64,000 nt of DNA from Anticarsia gemmatalis (GCF_050436995.1 NC_134745.1:10912001-10976000); one strand, 5' to 3'. Positions 38,601 through 52,200 are shown, numbered from the stretch's first letter. The notes: generated from the letters alone by a model not told the origin. Translations and numbers: made by a program.

Positions 38601-39290
38601 ACATATGCAATAATGAACATATTGTAGGAATCTAACACCGATTAGAAAATATTTAATTCACAAGGAGAGTTCTGATTCGAGCATCGTTGTCACAACACAG
38701 CCCGGTTTGGGTTAAGAGAACAAGTAATTACATAAGTAAGGTTATAGTTTACGCAAGTATAGCGGCGCTTGTAAGCGCACCTCGCTCGGTCTGCGTTGAC
38801 GCTACCAGTCTGCGTCTGCAACTCTGCGCGCCTGCGCCCGCGCCGACAACGCGCACCTTTATTTATTTTATCATCTTCATTATTTCCTTGAATACAAACC
38901 CAGTTTAATTGCCTCTAAACCCACAAAAGTGCAGTACTCAATTTCTATAACCGGATTTCGTATCTTTTTATGCTCTTCTGAATCAAATACAATTTTAGTG
39001 TATCTTTTAGGACGAATGGTTTATTTATTGCAGTTATCTTATTCAATTGTGGATGGTTTTTGATTTGCGATAGATAACCGCTGATCGATAACAGCTCTCC
39101 CCACATTCTCGTCGCGAGTTTTCTTCAGTGAAGTTGTGAAACACTATTATCGGGACTGTGAAAACTTATCTGATATAGTTTTATATAAATCTATATACTC
39201 TCGGCACTACACGTTAGAACTCGGTTCTTATTTGTGTACACATGTGTATGTTTTAAAAGTGATCTAGAGGATTGGAATCAGTTGAGTGAC
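35626..39290. other. 3.7-kb spacer between rost copies 4 and 5
   Basis: No protein exon supported; open frames here are short and show no family features. It holds a short block with repeated GTAGACCGGAG units (about 37028-37195), a degraded Helitron end (38203-38206 CTAG) and a GC-rich stretch at 38760-38860. The latter probably marks the promoter region of copy 5, whose start codon is at 39291. Confidence 0.5.
37028..37195. repeat. Block with repeated GTAGACCGGAG-type units
   Basis: Units of the form GTAGACCGGAG or GGTCTACTAGAGACCGGAGG occur at least three times within 170 bases of locally higher GC. It looks like a small degenerate repeat cluster, perhaps the remnant of a foldback element. 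No coding potential. Confidence 0.35.
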
Positions 39291-42200
39291 ATGGTTAAAT
39301 TTTATAGGAAAAGTGCATCTCTTTCGGCACTATGGGTGTCGAGTAACGATAGACTGAGTGACTTCTACGCGTCGTCATGGCAACGCGGAGAGTCACCACT
39401 GCCTCTGTTGGTGGTGCGGCTGGTGCTGGCCGCGTGTGCGGTGGGCATCCTCATATGGTCGCTGATCGAGGGAGCCAGCTCGTACTGGCTCATCTACCTC
39501 ACCAACTGGGGTGTTCTGCTGGTTGCAGCGACGATGATCAGCGGCGTCGGCGTGTCATTTGCGGCACTGTTCAATAGACCAAACGGTAACCATTTTTAAA
39601 CATTTGCATAAGCGTAGTCTTCAAGAACTCAAGATGAATGTAATTGTATAAAGACGTCAGCTATATAATAAGTGTTGATTTAAAAACAACGCCACAAACA
39701 ATTAAAATCAGTGACACTATGAAAAAAACCAAGACAAAAACAAAACTATCCCACGGTCTTAATATTAACTGCTGTTGTTATAGAGCTTGGAACTGGAAAA
39801 TTGTCTAACAAAGACATGTCACGATACATGCCTATTATTTCAGTTAAACTGCGGTATTTTATCGCTGACCAGTAACTAATTTCTTAATATATTATTGTGT
39901 TTTCCTTGAAAAATACTCTTTTTCGGCGGTTTTTATTATATGGAAAAAGTTATACTTATCCATCGATATTAATTTGAACACTTCACTCGATTGGTAAAAT
40001 AGCCCTACGAAAATCTTATCTAAATGTTATCTATACACGCAGGTACTGGATTTTCAGGAAATAATGGGTCTCATAAACTTATATTGCCTAGAGTTACGTG
40101 ACAAATAGATTAGATATTTATTAAAGTATTCATTTAGCGTAATATATGGTACTATGCTTGCTACTTTAACATGGTTTCATTATCCCGTTCAATAAAAAAG
40201 ATACCGATTTTCAATATTAACAATATAGGTACCTACCTGAATAGTAACTAGTAGCTAAACAACACTCAAATTTAAGTAAAGCTTTAAAGTCTCGCATCAT
40301 CCTTGTTACTTTAATGACAGAAATATTTGAGCATTGAGCTCCTTCGTACGTTTTTTCTTTTGAGTATTAGATCGTTGAAGGCACTCAGATAGTTAGCTGG
40401 TTTATCCATATCTTTGATTATTTAAAAACCTAAACTCAACTAAAAAAGAAATATACCTAAGAAGGCAAAATCAAAGACCAGAGACGTTTAAGATGTAAAG
40501 AGAGAACGCTGGTAAAAGATCGAAATGATCATAGAACGTTTCGTACGTTTATCATAAATAGATGCTTAACACTTAGGTTTTATAGAAAATGCTTAGTGTT
40601 ACATACACACAAACACACCTACTTATTTTGTTTGTATGTTAGAGTAGAAACAGGTACTTAGATAAAATATAGTAAAATATTGTATTGTAAAAGTAAGCAA
40701 TAAATATAATTTTAGGTAGAGATTACGTGTGGAGTTTGTAAGTAAGTAGTAACAAAAATAATCTAAAAATATTATTCCTGTCAAGACAAATATTGGGAAT
40801 AACTTTACAATTACTTTTTACGATTAGATACTTACAGTTGTTTACACTGAAATCCGAGAAAACAGAGAAATAACTTAACATTATTATTACTGTAGCGTAA
40901 AGTAAGATGTGCAAAACGTAATTTTAGCGAAAAAAAACATCGTCCCTTTCGGTTCTCGTAAATAGTTCTTAAACACATCTGAAGAATCAGTGCCTTGTCA
41001 CAACACTGACGACAGTTTTTTTTTCCTATTTACCCCCGGTTTCTGAGGTATATTTAATCTTAGTTTATCTATTCAATAGCGTTAAAACTCATATAAAAAA
41101 AACGCTATTGAATAGATAAACTCCCGATAAATGTACTCAGAAACCGGGGGTTAATAGTCTATCGTAAGTAGTGAAACTTGCTCTTATCATCTCATTCTTA
41201 GTACGTATACCGCATCTACCTATATTTACCTTATATGATTGTTAATCTAGATTACAATAAACTGTTTGCACAGCTGATGGCAATACATTTCCGTTTGCTA
41301 CTTAAACGTTATTGAAAACACGATGTAGGTACTTATCGATGTAGCATGTTTAATAATTGCAATTATTGTAACAATAGCTCGAAACAAAGCTGAAGTACTT
41401 GTTTTATATAACACGCGATCACAGCCATTGTTATCGAACTTGTTACAACAAAGTTATATTTCCGACACACCGTGCAACGTGTGACCTGTATTCCTCGAAG
41501 ATATTAAAAATATCGAATAAAATTCGGGTTTGCGGTGAAACAATGAAAGCCCAGTTACTTCATGAATTCAAAGTAAATATATAGAGAGATCTTCTGTCAA
41601 TGTTAAAGGGCTAGTTATTTGATTTAATTTTGATTTTATTAAATGTGGATACCGCCACTTAAAGCCGTTACTAATAATATACATCCTGGAGATTCCTTGC
41701 CTTTTAGAAGCCGTGGTCTACTTATAAAGAAAATAATTTATCCTATAATCGCTCAAAGGTTATTACTGGGATCGACCAAACGCCCAACAGTAGCTGGGTA
41801 CTTGATAGTACTAATACCACTTAATAGGCTGATAATGTGCTCGTTTTAGCTTAGAATTCACATATCTCTGTGATAGTTTAAGGGACATACATATGAGTGC
41901 ATTATTTATGTCACAGTTACAGCACTCTTGTATAACTGGTTATTCCTGTTGTGCCAATTATTTTTAGGCTAGAACTAGTAGCGGTGTCATCAAAACCGGT
42001 AGAAGCCAGGTGTTGTAATAATGTTGCATACTAAGTTGTGAGATCGTTGCCCTCGTCAGCTAACTCCCTTCGAATTAGTCACGAATGTAGGTGACTGGTA
42101 TCTTGTTTCACACTCATTCAGACAGCATGGCAGCACTTTACGATATAGCTAAATAAGTTCAATTTAAAACAAACTGAAAAACCCTAAAACTTCGCCTATG

Positions 42201-45200
42201 AATTCTTTAAATAAGCATTATTTGCAATAACTGGCAAATAATGCAACCTGCTCTTAGCCAGCGCGAGCGTAGCGGACTTAAAGCCTAACCCGTCTCTGAT
42301 TTCGAAAGAAGACAGGCGCCCAGCAAGATACCAGCGTAAGGTTAAAATTTACTTTTACCTTGTGTGGACGTTTACAGTTACATAGGTATATAATTATGCC
42401 ATTTATTGCAAGAATTATTATAATAAAGACCTACATGCACACCGGAACTCAGATTATTGTCTTGACAACATTAATCAAATGTATTTGAATGGTAACAAAA
42501 CAAATATCGGAAAAACATTCGTAGAACGCGGTATTGCTCTATATTCGAGAAGTTCACAACTGATTCTACCTACCTTTGTTTTATACGTTATATCAAAACA
42601 TAGATTATTTCCTAGTCAGTTTGTTTACCATACATATAGCTATGTATATTAATCTATTGCATTAGTCGGTATGCTCATACGAACAACAAACAGAAGGCTT
42701 TGAGAGTAAGGTGATACAGTCGTATGAAAAGTCACCATTCTATAAAACAGTATGCGGTAGGCGCACGACGCAATTTGTATGTTGTAATACACAGCGTGGT
42801 CGGTTGGGACGACCCCCATACGCAACCTAACATTATGACGCAATGAATCACAGTCAGCATTAGTTACCAATTGCAACGTCAAGACAGTTGGTCACAAACC
42901 AGTTTATGTACCAAAGAAGCAATATCCACCTTGAAAATAATCAGTTACCTAAATAACGATAATCGCTTGTTTTTTGCTATTCATCATTGGTAGGAATTTA
43001 CAATGTTATTTCTAAACTAGAACTCCTAAATACTAATACAAAAAATAAGCCACTTATCTGAGACTGCAAAAGTTATAATCCGAATGAATATAATCTTACA
43101 TTTAGCTACATACTTACTTAGTTCAAGTTCGCGAAGCATTATTTCAAATATTATAAGATGCAATTTGGACATCATTAATTATGCAACCAACCTTTTTACC
43201 ATAATCGTTTATGTTCTGTTACGGAAAACTATATTTGATAAATAAAAGTCACATATAGTTAGAATAGCTTTATATCTGAGACTTTAGAAGTATTCTGCGA
43301 GTATAGAAGTATTTGAGAGGATCTGGGAGATTCCCATACAACGAGCCTACCTACTTTTTTCGGCAGAGGCCTGCAATCTCACGAGCCGACGGTAAACGAA
43401 GTAACCCCAAAAAAAAGATACGTGGAAAGCGTGGCTTGATATTAATACATTTAATACTTACATATTTATGTAATACAATAAATATATGACGCATACCTAC
43501 AAATAAAAACGGTACATATAAAATTAACATGATAAATAGGTAATATTTATTAACGTGACTTGCTGCTTTTATTATCTGTTATCTTTTTTCATGGGTAAAC
43601 GAAACGTTATGTTATAATATTCATACAAAATTTTCACAGAATCTATAGCAGAACCAAAACTTAATTTTGGGTAGATGTATACCTACGATACGAGAGAGCG
43701 AGAGCGTGCTGTCTGTCACGCTAAAGAGTAAAGTTATTAAAAGGAGTGGCCGTGAGTTTCTTGCTAGCTTCTCATAAGGCTCAACCCCCTTTCCGAGCTA
43801 GTGGTAGATTCAGTAATTGTAACGACTATCATAAGTATCAATGTTTGACATAAATTAATAAATAACTTGATTTGGACTGAAGATATTTCATTCGTATAAC
43901 CATGGAACCTACGGAATCTCCGACATGTAGATACCTACTACAGAGCCCACACCAGAGTTAGATAGGTAGTACTGTTGTCTGTTACAATGGTTCAATATGC
44001 AATGTTCCGCATAAAGAATCTTCACTTAAATATTCATTACAAATATGTATTACAACAGTAGAAACAAATGATTTACCTACCCCGGTTTCTGAGTAAATTT
44101 AACGGTAGTTTATCTATTCAATAGCGTTTTTTTGTATGAGTTTTGATACTATTGATTAGATAAACTACCGCTAGATGAACCTCAGAAACCGGCGGCCAGT
44201 GATATGTGCTTATTAGCTTCTCTTGTGACAATCCGAGGCGTCTTCATCTAAATTAGATACAAGGTGAGGATTTCACACAAGACGGAGACGATACGCTTGC
44301 TAATCACAGTAGTTGTCTGTTGCACCCACATATTAACGTTCTTCGCTTGTGGGCGGAAACTGACAAAATATATTGCGGCAATACCAGTAACGCTAAGGTT
44401 TCCAACCTTCCTAAGTAGTTATGATAACTACTAACTTACGAACTATTATTATTTCACTGTAAAACAAGATCTACGGATCCATGATCAAATCACTTCCTCC
44501 CAATACAGAATTCAAACTCAGTTCGCGTCAAACTCTTGACATGAATAAAGGTAATTGCTCCATGTCGGTTTCAATATCAAACCCACAGTAAAGAATTAGA
44601 ACATTGCGAAGAAATTATTAATAAAATCTAGCGAGCAAAGCAGACATATTTGGTTAGGTATTTATTACTTTTTATTCTTCTAGATAGGTTTAATTCTGTC
44701 TCAAGATATAGGAACTAGCTATTAATAACTAGGAAACATTATGTACAGAAGATATATTTGATAATCTAGTAATTAGGTATAGAAGTAAACATAAAAGGAC
44801 TTTGTTATATTTTCAGAAACCACCGAGTTGCCATGGTTCATGAGCACGTACTGGGTGATATTCAACATAAGTGTCCCCATATCAATCATGATCACGTCTC
44901 TCTACTGGATACTATTATATAACCCTGGTAAGACATACTTTACATCATACTTGTAGTAATTTGTAAACGCAAAAGTTAGCCCATGATACCGTAGTAATAC
45001 TGTAGGTAAGTACTACGGTACTACTAAGAACTAAATAAATAAAATTAAATGTAGAACCGTGTTTGAATGCCATTACCGAACAGATAACGAAATAATTGAT
45101 CTTGACTTAAAAACTACGCATTATAACCGTATTTCAATTATATTCTTACAATAACATATATTCAGCAAAACTTAAAAGCATTAGAGCAAAACGCACCGAC

Positions 45201-46088
45201 ATTTCGCCCCTTATATTGTTGATCTCAAATCCTAGAATATACCTACATTTTTTTTTCATTAACTATTTAATATCATCTCCTCAGATTTACTGGACATGGA
45301 CGTGCGCGCGTTTTGGCTGGACGTGACGACCCACGGCTTGACGTCATGCATCGTGTTGGCTGAACTGCTGGCCTCACGCACGCCCGTCTGGCTCACCCAC
45401 ATGTACCAGCCACTCTGCCTAGGTCTTTGGTACACTGCTTTCTCTGGCATATACTACGCGGCTGGCGGAACGGATCCGTGAGTAAACAACTTATCCATAT
45501 TTCCCATGTAAAATCAATAATGATTCGTGGTAGATTTTTTCTATGACGAAAAATTTGTGCTCTTCTTTGCGGTCAATACAATGAATCATGCGGACATTTT
45601 ATCTGATAGCACAAAGGGGTTGTTATCTCAAGATTTAACATATCAAAGAGGGAACCGAGACTGGTTGTAAATCACTTCGCTATCATACCGGAAATAATAT
45701 ACGTATGACCAAAAGAATTTGGAAAAACAGTCAATAGGTATAACTTCGGCATTTAGTAAAAACTTTTATTATTGTTTAAAACTAATTTTGTCATTAGGTA
45801 TATATAATTATGCCTAGTACCTTAATTATATATCAACAATATAAAAAGCTTGCTCACGAACTACTTCGTTTTTTTTTCAGCAATGGTAACAGTTTTATTT
45901 ATGAAGTGCTGGACTGGGGCCAGAGCAGACGCGCGGGGATTGTGGTGCTGGGCTCAGTAGCTGCTTTGATTGTACTGTACTTGCTGCTGTGGGGCTTAGC
46001 CATATGCAGAGACAAGCTAGCCTTAAACCTAGTGCGGACGAGGAGCCACGACCTTCCGACAGTACCCGCCGACCTTCCCACCGTTTGA
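39291..46088 (+). CDS. Rolling stone-like membrane protein, divergent (rost copy 5)
   Basis: Four exons: 39291-39585, 44817-44927, 45285-45477 and 45881-46088, total 807 nt, 268 residues. The only in-frame ATG upstream is at 39291. It is the most divergent complete copy: the S-C-W-Q motif is ASSWQ, and the helix-2 motif is YLTNWG, keeping Thr but not His. Exon 2 has LPWFMSTYW, exon 3 has THGLTS (His kept, Asn changed to Thr) and exon 4 has FIYEVLDWG with no KPG. Its C-tail has a near-repeated DLPTVP/DLPTV. Intron phases 1, 1 and 2 as in the others. The first exon is GC-rich. Function by family only; the changes suggest a distinct role or relaxed constraint. Confidence 0.83.
41033..41150. mobile_element. 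Palindromic PIF/Harbinger-like MITE, copy 1
   Basis: Begins CCCCCGGTTTCTGAG and ends CTCAGAAACCGGGGG, with TTA directly repeated on both sides (41030-41032 and 41151-41153), as expected of PIF/Harbinger elements. Inside, TTTATCTATTCAATAGCGTT and its exact inverse face each other, so nearly the whole 118 bp can fold as one hairpin. Confidence 0.65.
42240..42345 (+). repeat. Degraded SINE-body fragment
   Basis: Diverged relative of the SINE body (GCAACCTGCTCTTAGCCAGC, GACTTAAAGCCTAACCCGTC). The order of blocks matches 24300-24400. Confidence 0.35.
43738..43865 (+). repeat. LINE-tail-like fragment
   Basis: Text such as GTGGCCGTGAGTTTCTTGCT and TCCGAGCTAGTGGTAGATTC, then an AT-rich tail with AATAAATAA, has the look of the 3' end of a lepidopteran non-LTR retrotransposon. 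Assigned from memory of similar sequence only. Confidence 0.4.
44080..44195. mobile_element. Palindromic PIF/Harbinger-like MITE, copy 2
   Basis: Ends CCCCGGTTTCTGAG and CTCAGAAACCGGCGG, and shares the GTTTATCTATTCAATAGCGT core with the copy at 41033. More diverged; the target duplication is not clear. Confidence 0.6.
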
Positions 46089-47221
46089 CTGAATCTAATG
46101 TCGACTTTAAGATGTTGTGTTACTTAATCACTGTGTTCAGATTTTAGTAAACCATTTAATTAGGTCTGTAGATAAACTAGATTAATTTATATAAGGTTCA
46201 AACTTCGAACAAACTTCTTCATTTTATCTGGTGATGCATTTACGTTTTAAGTTTTTAATATGTATAGTTCTGTTTCTTGCATTTTTCTATTAAGCTGTAC
46301 CTAGAGAGCCAAATATGGTGATGATGACGTCACGAATACACGAGTATACGTAAGTGTAACGTGTTATAAAATAGGTTAGGGCGAAGTGTTTCGCCGGGTC
46401 GTAGTATTACCAATCTTATTGACACAGTTTAGATTTTGGACAAATAAATTTAAAACTATCTAATGATACATAAAATGTACTTAAGCTTTACCTTGGAAAA
46501 TACGGTTGACTTATCCAGGTCCTAAACTGTGGTATATTTTGAAAAGTGAAGTGTGTTTATTCCAAAATTATTTGTTTTGTAAACTTACCTACCTTTATGC
46601 TTGTTGCCCAAAGTTACAAAAATCGGCATTGGTATATTCAATGAAATTATCCAGTCATCTTTGTCTCTTTACAAAGATTTTTTGGAAAACTAATATACCA
46701 AGAGCATACAGGTGATCCTTTACGAAACATTTTGTATATTGTAAGTATACATCTAAGTTTCTTTTACAAGCGTGTATTTACCTAATATGTTGTTTAAGTT
46801 ATGTAAATATTAAAGCTCAACTATATTAATATATGACAGTATGTGGCTATGACTGCTATTATTTGCTTTTGTTGTTTCACTGATGAACCTTTTAATTATT
46901 TAATGGCTGCTAAACAGACAGTACATTGAACAGGTCCAAAATGATGCTAATTAACAATTCTCTTCAAAATGTTATGATTTAATATCGCGATCAAGTTGAT
47001 GTACGTATAAAATAAAAAAAATTACCCTGTAAAACTCCAAAATAGTCACTAAGTTAAATAACCTTACATTATATTAATCTTATGATGGAAAATATTTGAG
47101 ATTCATGTCTATATTATCCATCTATTTTCTGCAATATTATTAACAAAGGCCATAATGTTGACAAGTTTTAATGATTGAAATATATAATAAGAAGTCAAAA
47201 ACAAAAATAATTACAAAAACA
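46089..47221. other. Convergent intergenic region
   Basis: 3' UTR of rost copy 5 up to AATAAA at 46443-46448, then AT-rich DNA up to the likely 3' end of the minus-strand zinc-finger gene near 47222. No gene seen. Confidence 0.5.
46443..46448 (+). terminator. Poly(A) signal AATAAA of rost copy 5
   Basis: First clear AATAAA after the stop codon at 46088, giving a 3' UTR of about 360 bases. Confidence 0.45.
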
Positions 47222-49246
47222 TTTATTAGATACTAATATAGCAAAATCTACATTTAAACACAAAGCAACCAATTAAAACTATGATTAATATAACAAACTA
47301 AATAATTGATATGTGTGATTAATTTAAATTTGACTTAGTACGTGTATACTGTGCGGGCCGTCATATTACACTTATTCGTGACACATTTTAACTAAACAAA
47401 ACAAAGTAACAACCAAAACAAAACTCATTTATAAAAATAATTTTGAAATACATCTACATCCAAGTATATAATTTCAACAAAACGATATCATGATCATAAT
47501 TTGGACAACAGTCTCAAAAAATAAGCAATCTCACATTTACCTTGTATATCCAAAAATATAACTTCTTATATACAGTTACATTTAATAGGTACCTCGATAC
47601 TAATATTATTACTTTATTGCTACTCCTTAAGAGAGGACCGCTACAAACGACTGCACAATATCACCGGCGTGGCCGGGAGGCACTTGGCACACATTTGATC
47701 GCGTCCTCCGAACTGCAACTCGCTCGCTGACAACTTGCGGCTTGTCCCAACACTCAACAACACGCAGCGCCTGGCGCTAGCAGACCGATCACTCCGCAAT
47801 AAGTAGCGCTTTCTACGGCTCCAAAATATATCCCTTGTATTATGACTCTATGCTGCGTGTAAAGTACGAGCCTTCCGGAAAGTATCTTCAAGTACTATCA
47901 GTTGTTATAGGTACGAAGTTATAACTCTGAGTAAGTAACATTTTTCGATAAATTCAACTGTGATTCCCTTACTTCTAATGTTAAATTACATTCAACTTGA
48001 AACGTTTCTTTGTACAGCACTTCATGGTTCCTTCATAAACAATCAATATCACAAACATTCAGAATTATACTAATCCTCAACTCGTCCTTAAAACTAAAAG
48101 GCATTTTAGAGATCATAACTTACATTACCTACTTAGAAGTGAGCAAAGTTTGTAACAGTATGTTGAAAATCTGTTTCGTCAGGCGACTTTCGTCCGGTAT
48201 GGGTACTTGAAAATGTGAACACTACAATATTGAGAGCAGACAACTACCTTTACTACTATTTGAAACTTCACAGTAATTATTTTATGCGATTACTAATTCA
48301 TTTGTGTCTAGAAATAATTTCTGAATCTCTATTTAATAGGACACCTCACATGGAAAATCAATAACAATCAATGTATAATCGCGTAAATCGCATTCTGAGG
48401 GCTAGAAATTCATGATTAAATAAATATTACAATGATTTTTTTATAAAGTACACAGATTTTGTCGTGTGGCACAACAGGCAATTTAAACAATAGAACACTT
48501 AATTTTATATAAATTTTGTATGAGAACTTTTCCTAAACATTACTATAAACTTCAGTCAACAGCGTACTACGGCGATATACGCATTATACATAGATAATTT
48601 GGTACACACACATACACACATTAAATTTATATTATTTTCTACAGATTATTGCATCAAAAATGTAATTTGAATGTTAATTTGGACTTAATTTTATTTAATA
48701 AACACAACACTAGTCGTTATATTTTTAGTATTGCACCCTTAAGACTAAAAAAATCATGTCTTTCGTTTACACCGACATGCGGCACATTTACAAATTACTG
48801 AGATCATCGAACTTGTTGACAAATACACTTTCAGTCTTTGCATCACTTGATTATTATTATTTGTGTCGAGAAACTCTTCACTCGACATATATTTGAAGAC
48901 ATAAGTTGATGGCACTAAATATATATGTTCCAAATGCGATTGTTACGTGTGAAATAATCACGTAACATTTCAAAATACGACGTATATTTACCGAGCGACA
49001 GAAGCGTTGACTTCTGACACTGTTTGTGGCTTTGTAAAATATCATGTTCACCAACTCTTGTCTACATTAGACTACATAGTGGAAGTAATGACAAAGAACT
49101 GACTCAGTACAACTCCGATGAAATACTTACTGAAATGTACCTGGCAACACTACCACTCGTAGTGATAACTATATTAAATTAACCTATGCATAACAATGAC
49201 TCGCTTAGCAGCCTTCCATAAGTAGATATGATAACAAGTATTGTCT
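47222..49246 (-). other. Presumed 3' UTR of the zinc-finger gene
   Basis: No open frame of note on the minus strand after the stop at 49247. The first AATAAA that leaves a plausible 3' end is on the minus strand at 47222-47227, implying a 3' UTR of about 2 kb. A GC-rich patch at 47630-47815 lies inside it. The extent is inferred. Confidence 0.35.
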
Positions 49247-52200
49247 CTAAGTGAGCTCCTCACCGTTCATAAGGAACACCCTGAATGAAGACTCGTCCAC
49301 AGCAGCATCTTCATACATTAATTCCTCCTGTAAATAAGAGGACGACAATGTTAGCAGTATCATTTTGAAGAGTGACTGTCGCGGGAATACGTCCGTGCGC
49401 GCGTGTACAACACAAACATCGATAAAATATGAATACGTTGAAAATACGAAAACTTTGATAGAAATCACGTTAAACATTGGTCACAATACGCCTACTCTGT
49501 ACTTGAATGATAGTCTTTGCTGAACCGAACATGTATAACAAGTTTTAATAGTACATGTATGTATACCTGCATGAGATCAATGGTGGGATGCGAGTCGATG
49601 AGGCACAAATCGGTGTCAAGCGGTGCGGCCGCCTCGCCACTCTCCGCTATTTCACCTCCACCGATGTTTCTGACAGACAAACATATCAAAAGAACTATAG
49701 CTTAACTCATTCTCATTACATAAATTAATCATTAAACCTTCACTCACTGGCTATCATCATCGATAGGTACGTTGCCGTGGAGGAACAGATCGCTTCTCAC
49801 TGTGTAAACATTACTCGCTTCCGCGTTCTCCACCTGCAAAAATAACAATAAAACGTTCCGTGAACCGTAAAGGATAACGGAATCTACGAATAGACCACAC
49901 GGTTCGAGATCGACTGCGAGTTATCGTTCCATATAAATTGAGAATGCAAAATATAAAAGTAACGTTTATACGAACGTGCACGTCCTCCTCGAGCACGTAG
50001 GTGTCGCTGTCGGGGTCGTGCAGCGCGTGGTGGCGCGGCGCCAGCGGCCACGTGCAGTGCGTGCGCGCCGCGTGCCACTCCGCGCCGCCCGCCGGCCCCG
50101 CGCCCTCCGCGTCCTGCGCGGCCTGCGCGGCCCCGTCACACGCCACGCCCCCTGAACCGTCTCCCTCCGCTTCGGCCCCACACTCCAGTTTTATCGATCC
50201 CTCTACGTTGTTGTCGGCGTCGGGCACCAAACTCACCTAACGATACGTACATTTGTGATGAGAAACGAGATTGATCTAGGAATAATGAATCGAAATACGA
50301 TACGATACACTACTACTACCATAAACGAAACGAAGTCTACTAGAATGTAAAAAAAAATTGTTCAATATTTACCAAATATATTCTTTCACCGGATTCCAGT
50401 ACGGTCGAGTCCGGATCGTCGGGATAGACGCCTTCGTCTTCTTCCTTTTTGGGGAGTCTCTTCGCGTGCAAGTACAGAGAATTCACGTTCGGAAACTTTT
50501 GTTCACAACCTGGAATATAAAAATCGTTTATAGAAGCGATCAAAATCGATACGAATACATCTATTAACATTGAAAGTGTAATTTTTTATAATAAGCATAA
50601 GATAAGAATAATCATGTGGCGGGTGGTGGCGGCGCGCGTGGTCGCGCAGGTGCTCGCGGCGCAGGAAGGCGCGGCGCGTGGCGCAGCAGCTCGGAGGCTA
50701 GAGAGGAGGTAGCTGGGGGCGGTACCGGGGTGCGGGTGGTGGCGGCGCGCGTGGTCGCGCAGGTGCTCGCGGCGCAGGAAGGCGCGGCGCGTGGCGCAGC
50801 AGCTCGGAGGCTAGAGAGGAGGTAGCTGGGGGCGGTACCGGGGTGCGGGTGGTGGCGGCGCGCGTGGTCGCGCAGGTGCTCGCGGCGCAGGAAGGCGCGG
50901 CGCGTGGCGCAGCAGCTCGGAGGCTAGAGAGGAGGTAGCTGGGGGCGGTACCGGGGTGCGGGTGGTGGCGGCGCGCGTGGTCGCGCAGGTGCTCGCGGCG
51001 CAGGAAGGCGCGGCGCGTGGCGCAGCAGCTCGGAGGCTAGAGAGGAGGTAGCTGGGGGCGGTACCGGGGTGCGGGTGGTGGCGGCGCGCGTGGTCGCGCA
51101 GGTGCTCGCGGCGCAGGAAGGCGCGGCGCGTGGCGCAGCAGCTCGGAGGCTAGAGAGGAGGTAGCTGGGGGCGGTACCGGGGTGCGGGTGGTGGCGGCGC
51201 GCGTGGTCGCGCAGGTGCTCGCGGCGCAGGAAGGCGCGGCGCGTGGCGCAGCAGCTCGGAGGCTAGAGAGGAGGTAGCTGGGGGCGGTACCGGGGTGCGG
51301 GTGGTGGCGGCGCGCGTGGTCGCGCAGGTGCTCGCGGCGCAGGAAGGCGCGGCGCGTGGCGCAGCAGCTCGGAGGCTAGAGAGGAGGTAGCTGGGGGCGG
51401 TACCGGGGTGCGGGTGGTGGCGGCGCGCGTGGTCGCGCAGGTGCTCGCGGCGCAGGAAGGCGCGGCGCGTGGCGCAGCAGCTCGGAGGCTAGAGAGGAGG
51501 TAGCTGGGGGCGGTACCGGGATGCGGGTGGTGGCGGCGCGCGTGGTCGCGCAGGTGCTCGCGGCGCAGGAAGGCGCGGCGCGTGGCGCAGCAGCTCGGAG
51601 GCTAGAGAGGAGGTAGCTGGGGGCGGTACCGGGGTGCGGGTGGTGGCGGCGCGCGTGGTCGCGCAGGTGCTCGCGGCGCAGGAAGGCGCGGCGCGTGGCG
51701 CAGCAGCTCGGAGGCTAGAGAGGAGGTAGCTGGGGGCGGTACCGGGGTGCGGGTGGTGGCGGCGCGCGTGGTCGCGCAGGTGCTCGCGGCGCAGGAAGGC
51801 GCGGCGCGTGGCGCAGCAGCTCGGAGGCTAGAGAGGAGGTAGCTGGGGGCGGTACCGGGGTGCGGGTGGTGGCGGCGCGCGTGGTCGCGCAGGTGCTCGC
51901 GGCGCAGGAAGGCGCGGCGCGTGGCGCAGCAGCTCGGAGGCTAGAGAGGAGGTAGCTGGGGGCGGTACCGGGGTGCGGGTGGTGGCGGCGCGCGTGGTCG
52001 CGCAGGTGCTCGCGGCGCAGGAAGGCGCGGCGCGTGGCGCAGCAGCTCGGAGGCTAGAGAGGAGGTAGCTGGGGGCGGTACCGGGGTGCGGGTGGTGGCG
52101 GCGCGCGTGGTCGCGCAGGTGCTCGCGGCGCAGGAAGGCGCGGCGCGTGGCGCAGCAGCTCGGAGGCTAGAGAGGAGGTAGCTGGGGGCGGTACCGGGGT

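Larger units (their letters stand above)
39586..44816 (+). other. Intron 1 of rost copy 5 (5.2 kb)
   Basis: GTAACC...TTTCAG, phase 1. Holds two palindromic PIF/Harbinger-like MITEs (41033-41150 and 44080-44195), a degraded SINE-like stretch (42240-42345) and a LINE-tail-like fragment (43738-43865). No exon recognised. Confidence 0.6.

Noticed and set aside
47542..47730. Open frame at the GC-rich patch within the presumed zinc-finger 3' UTR
   Set aside because: It is antisense to the presumed 3' UTR, short, and without similarity to any family I know.
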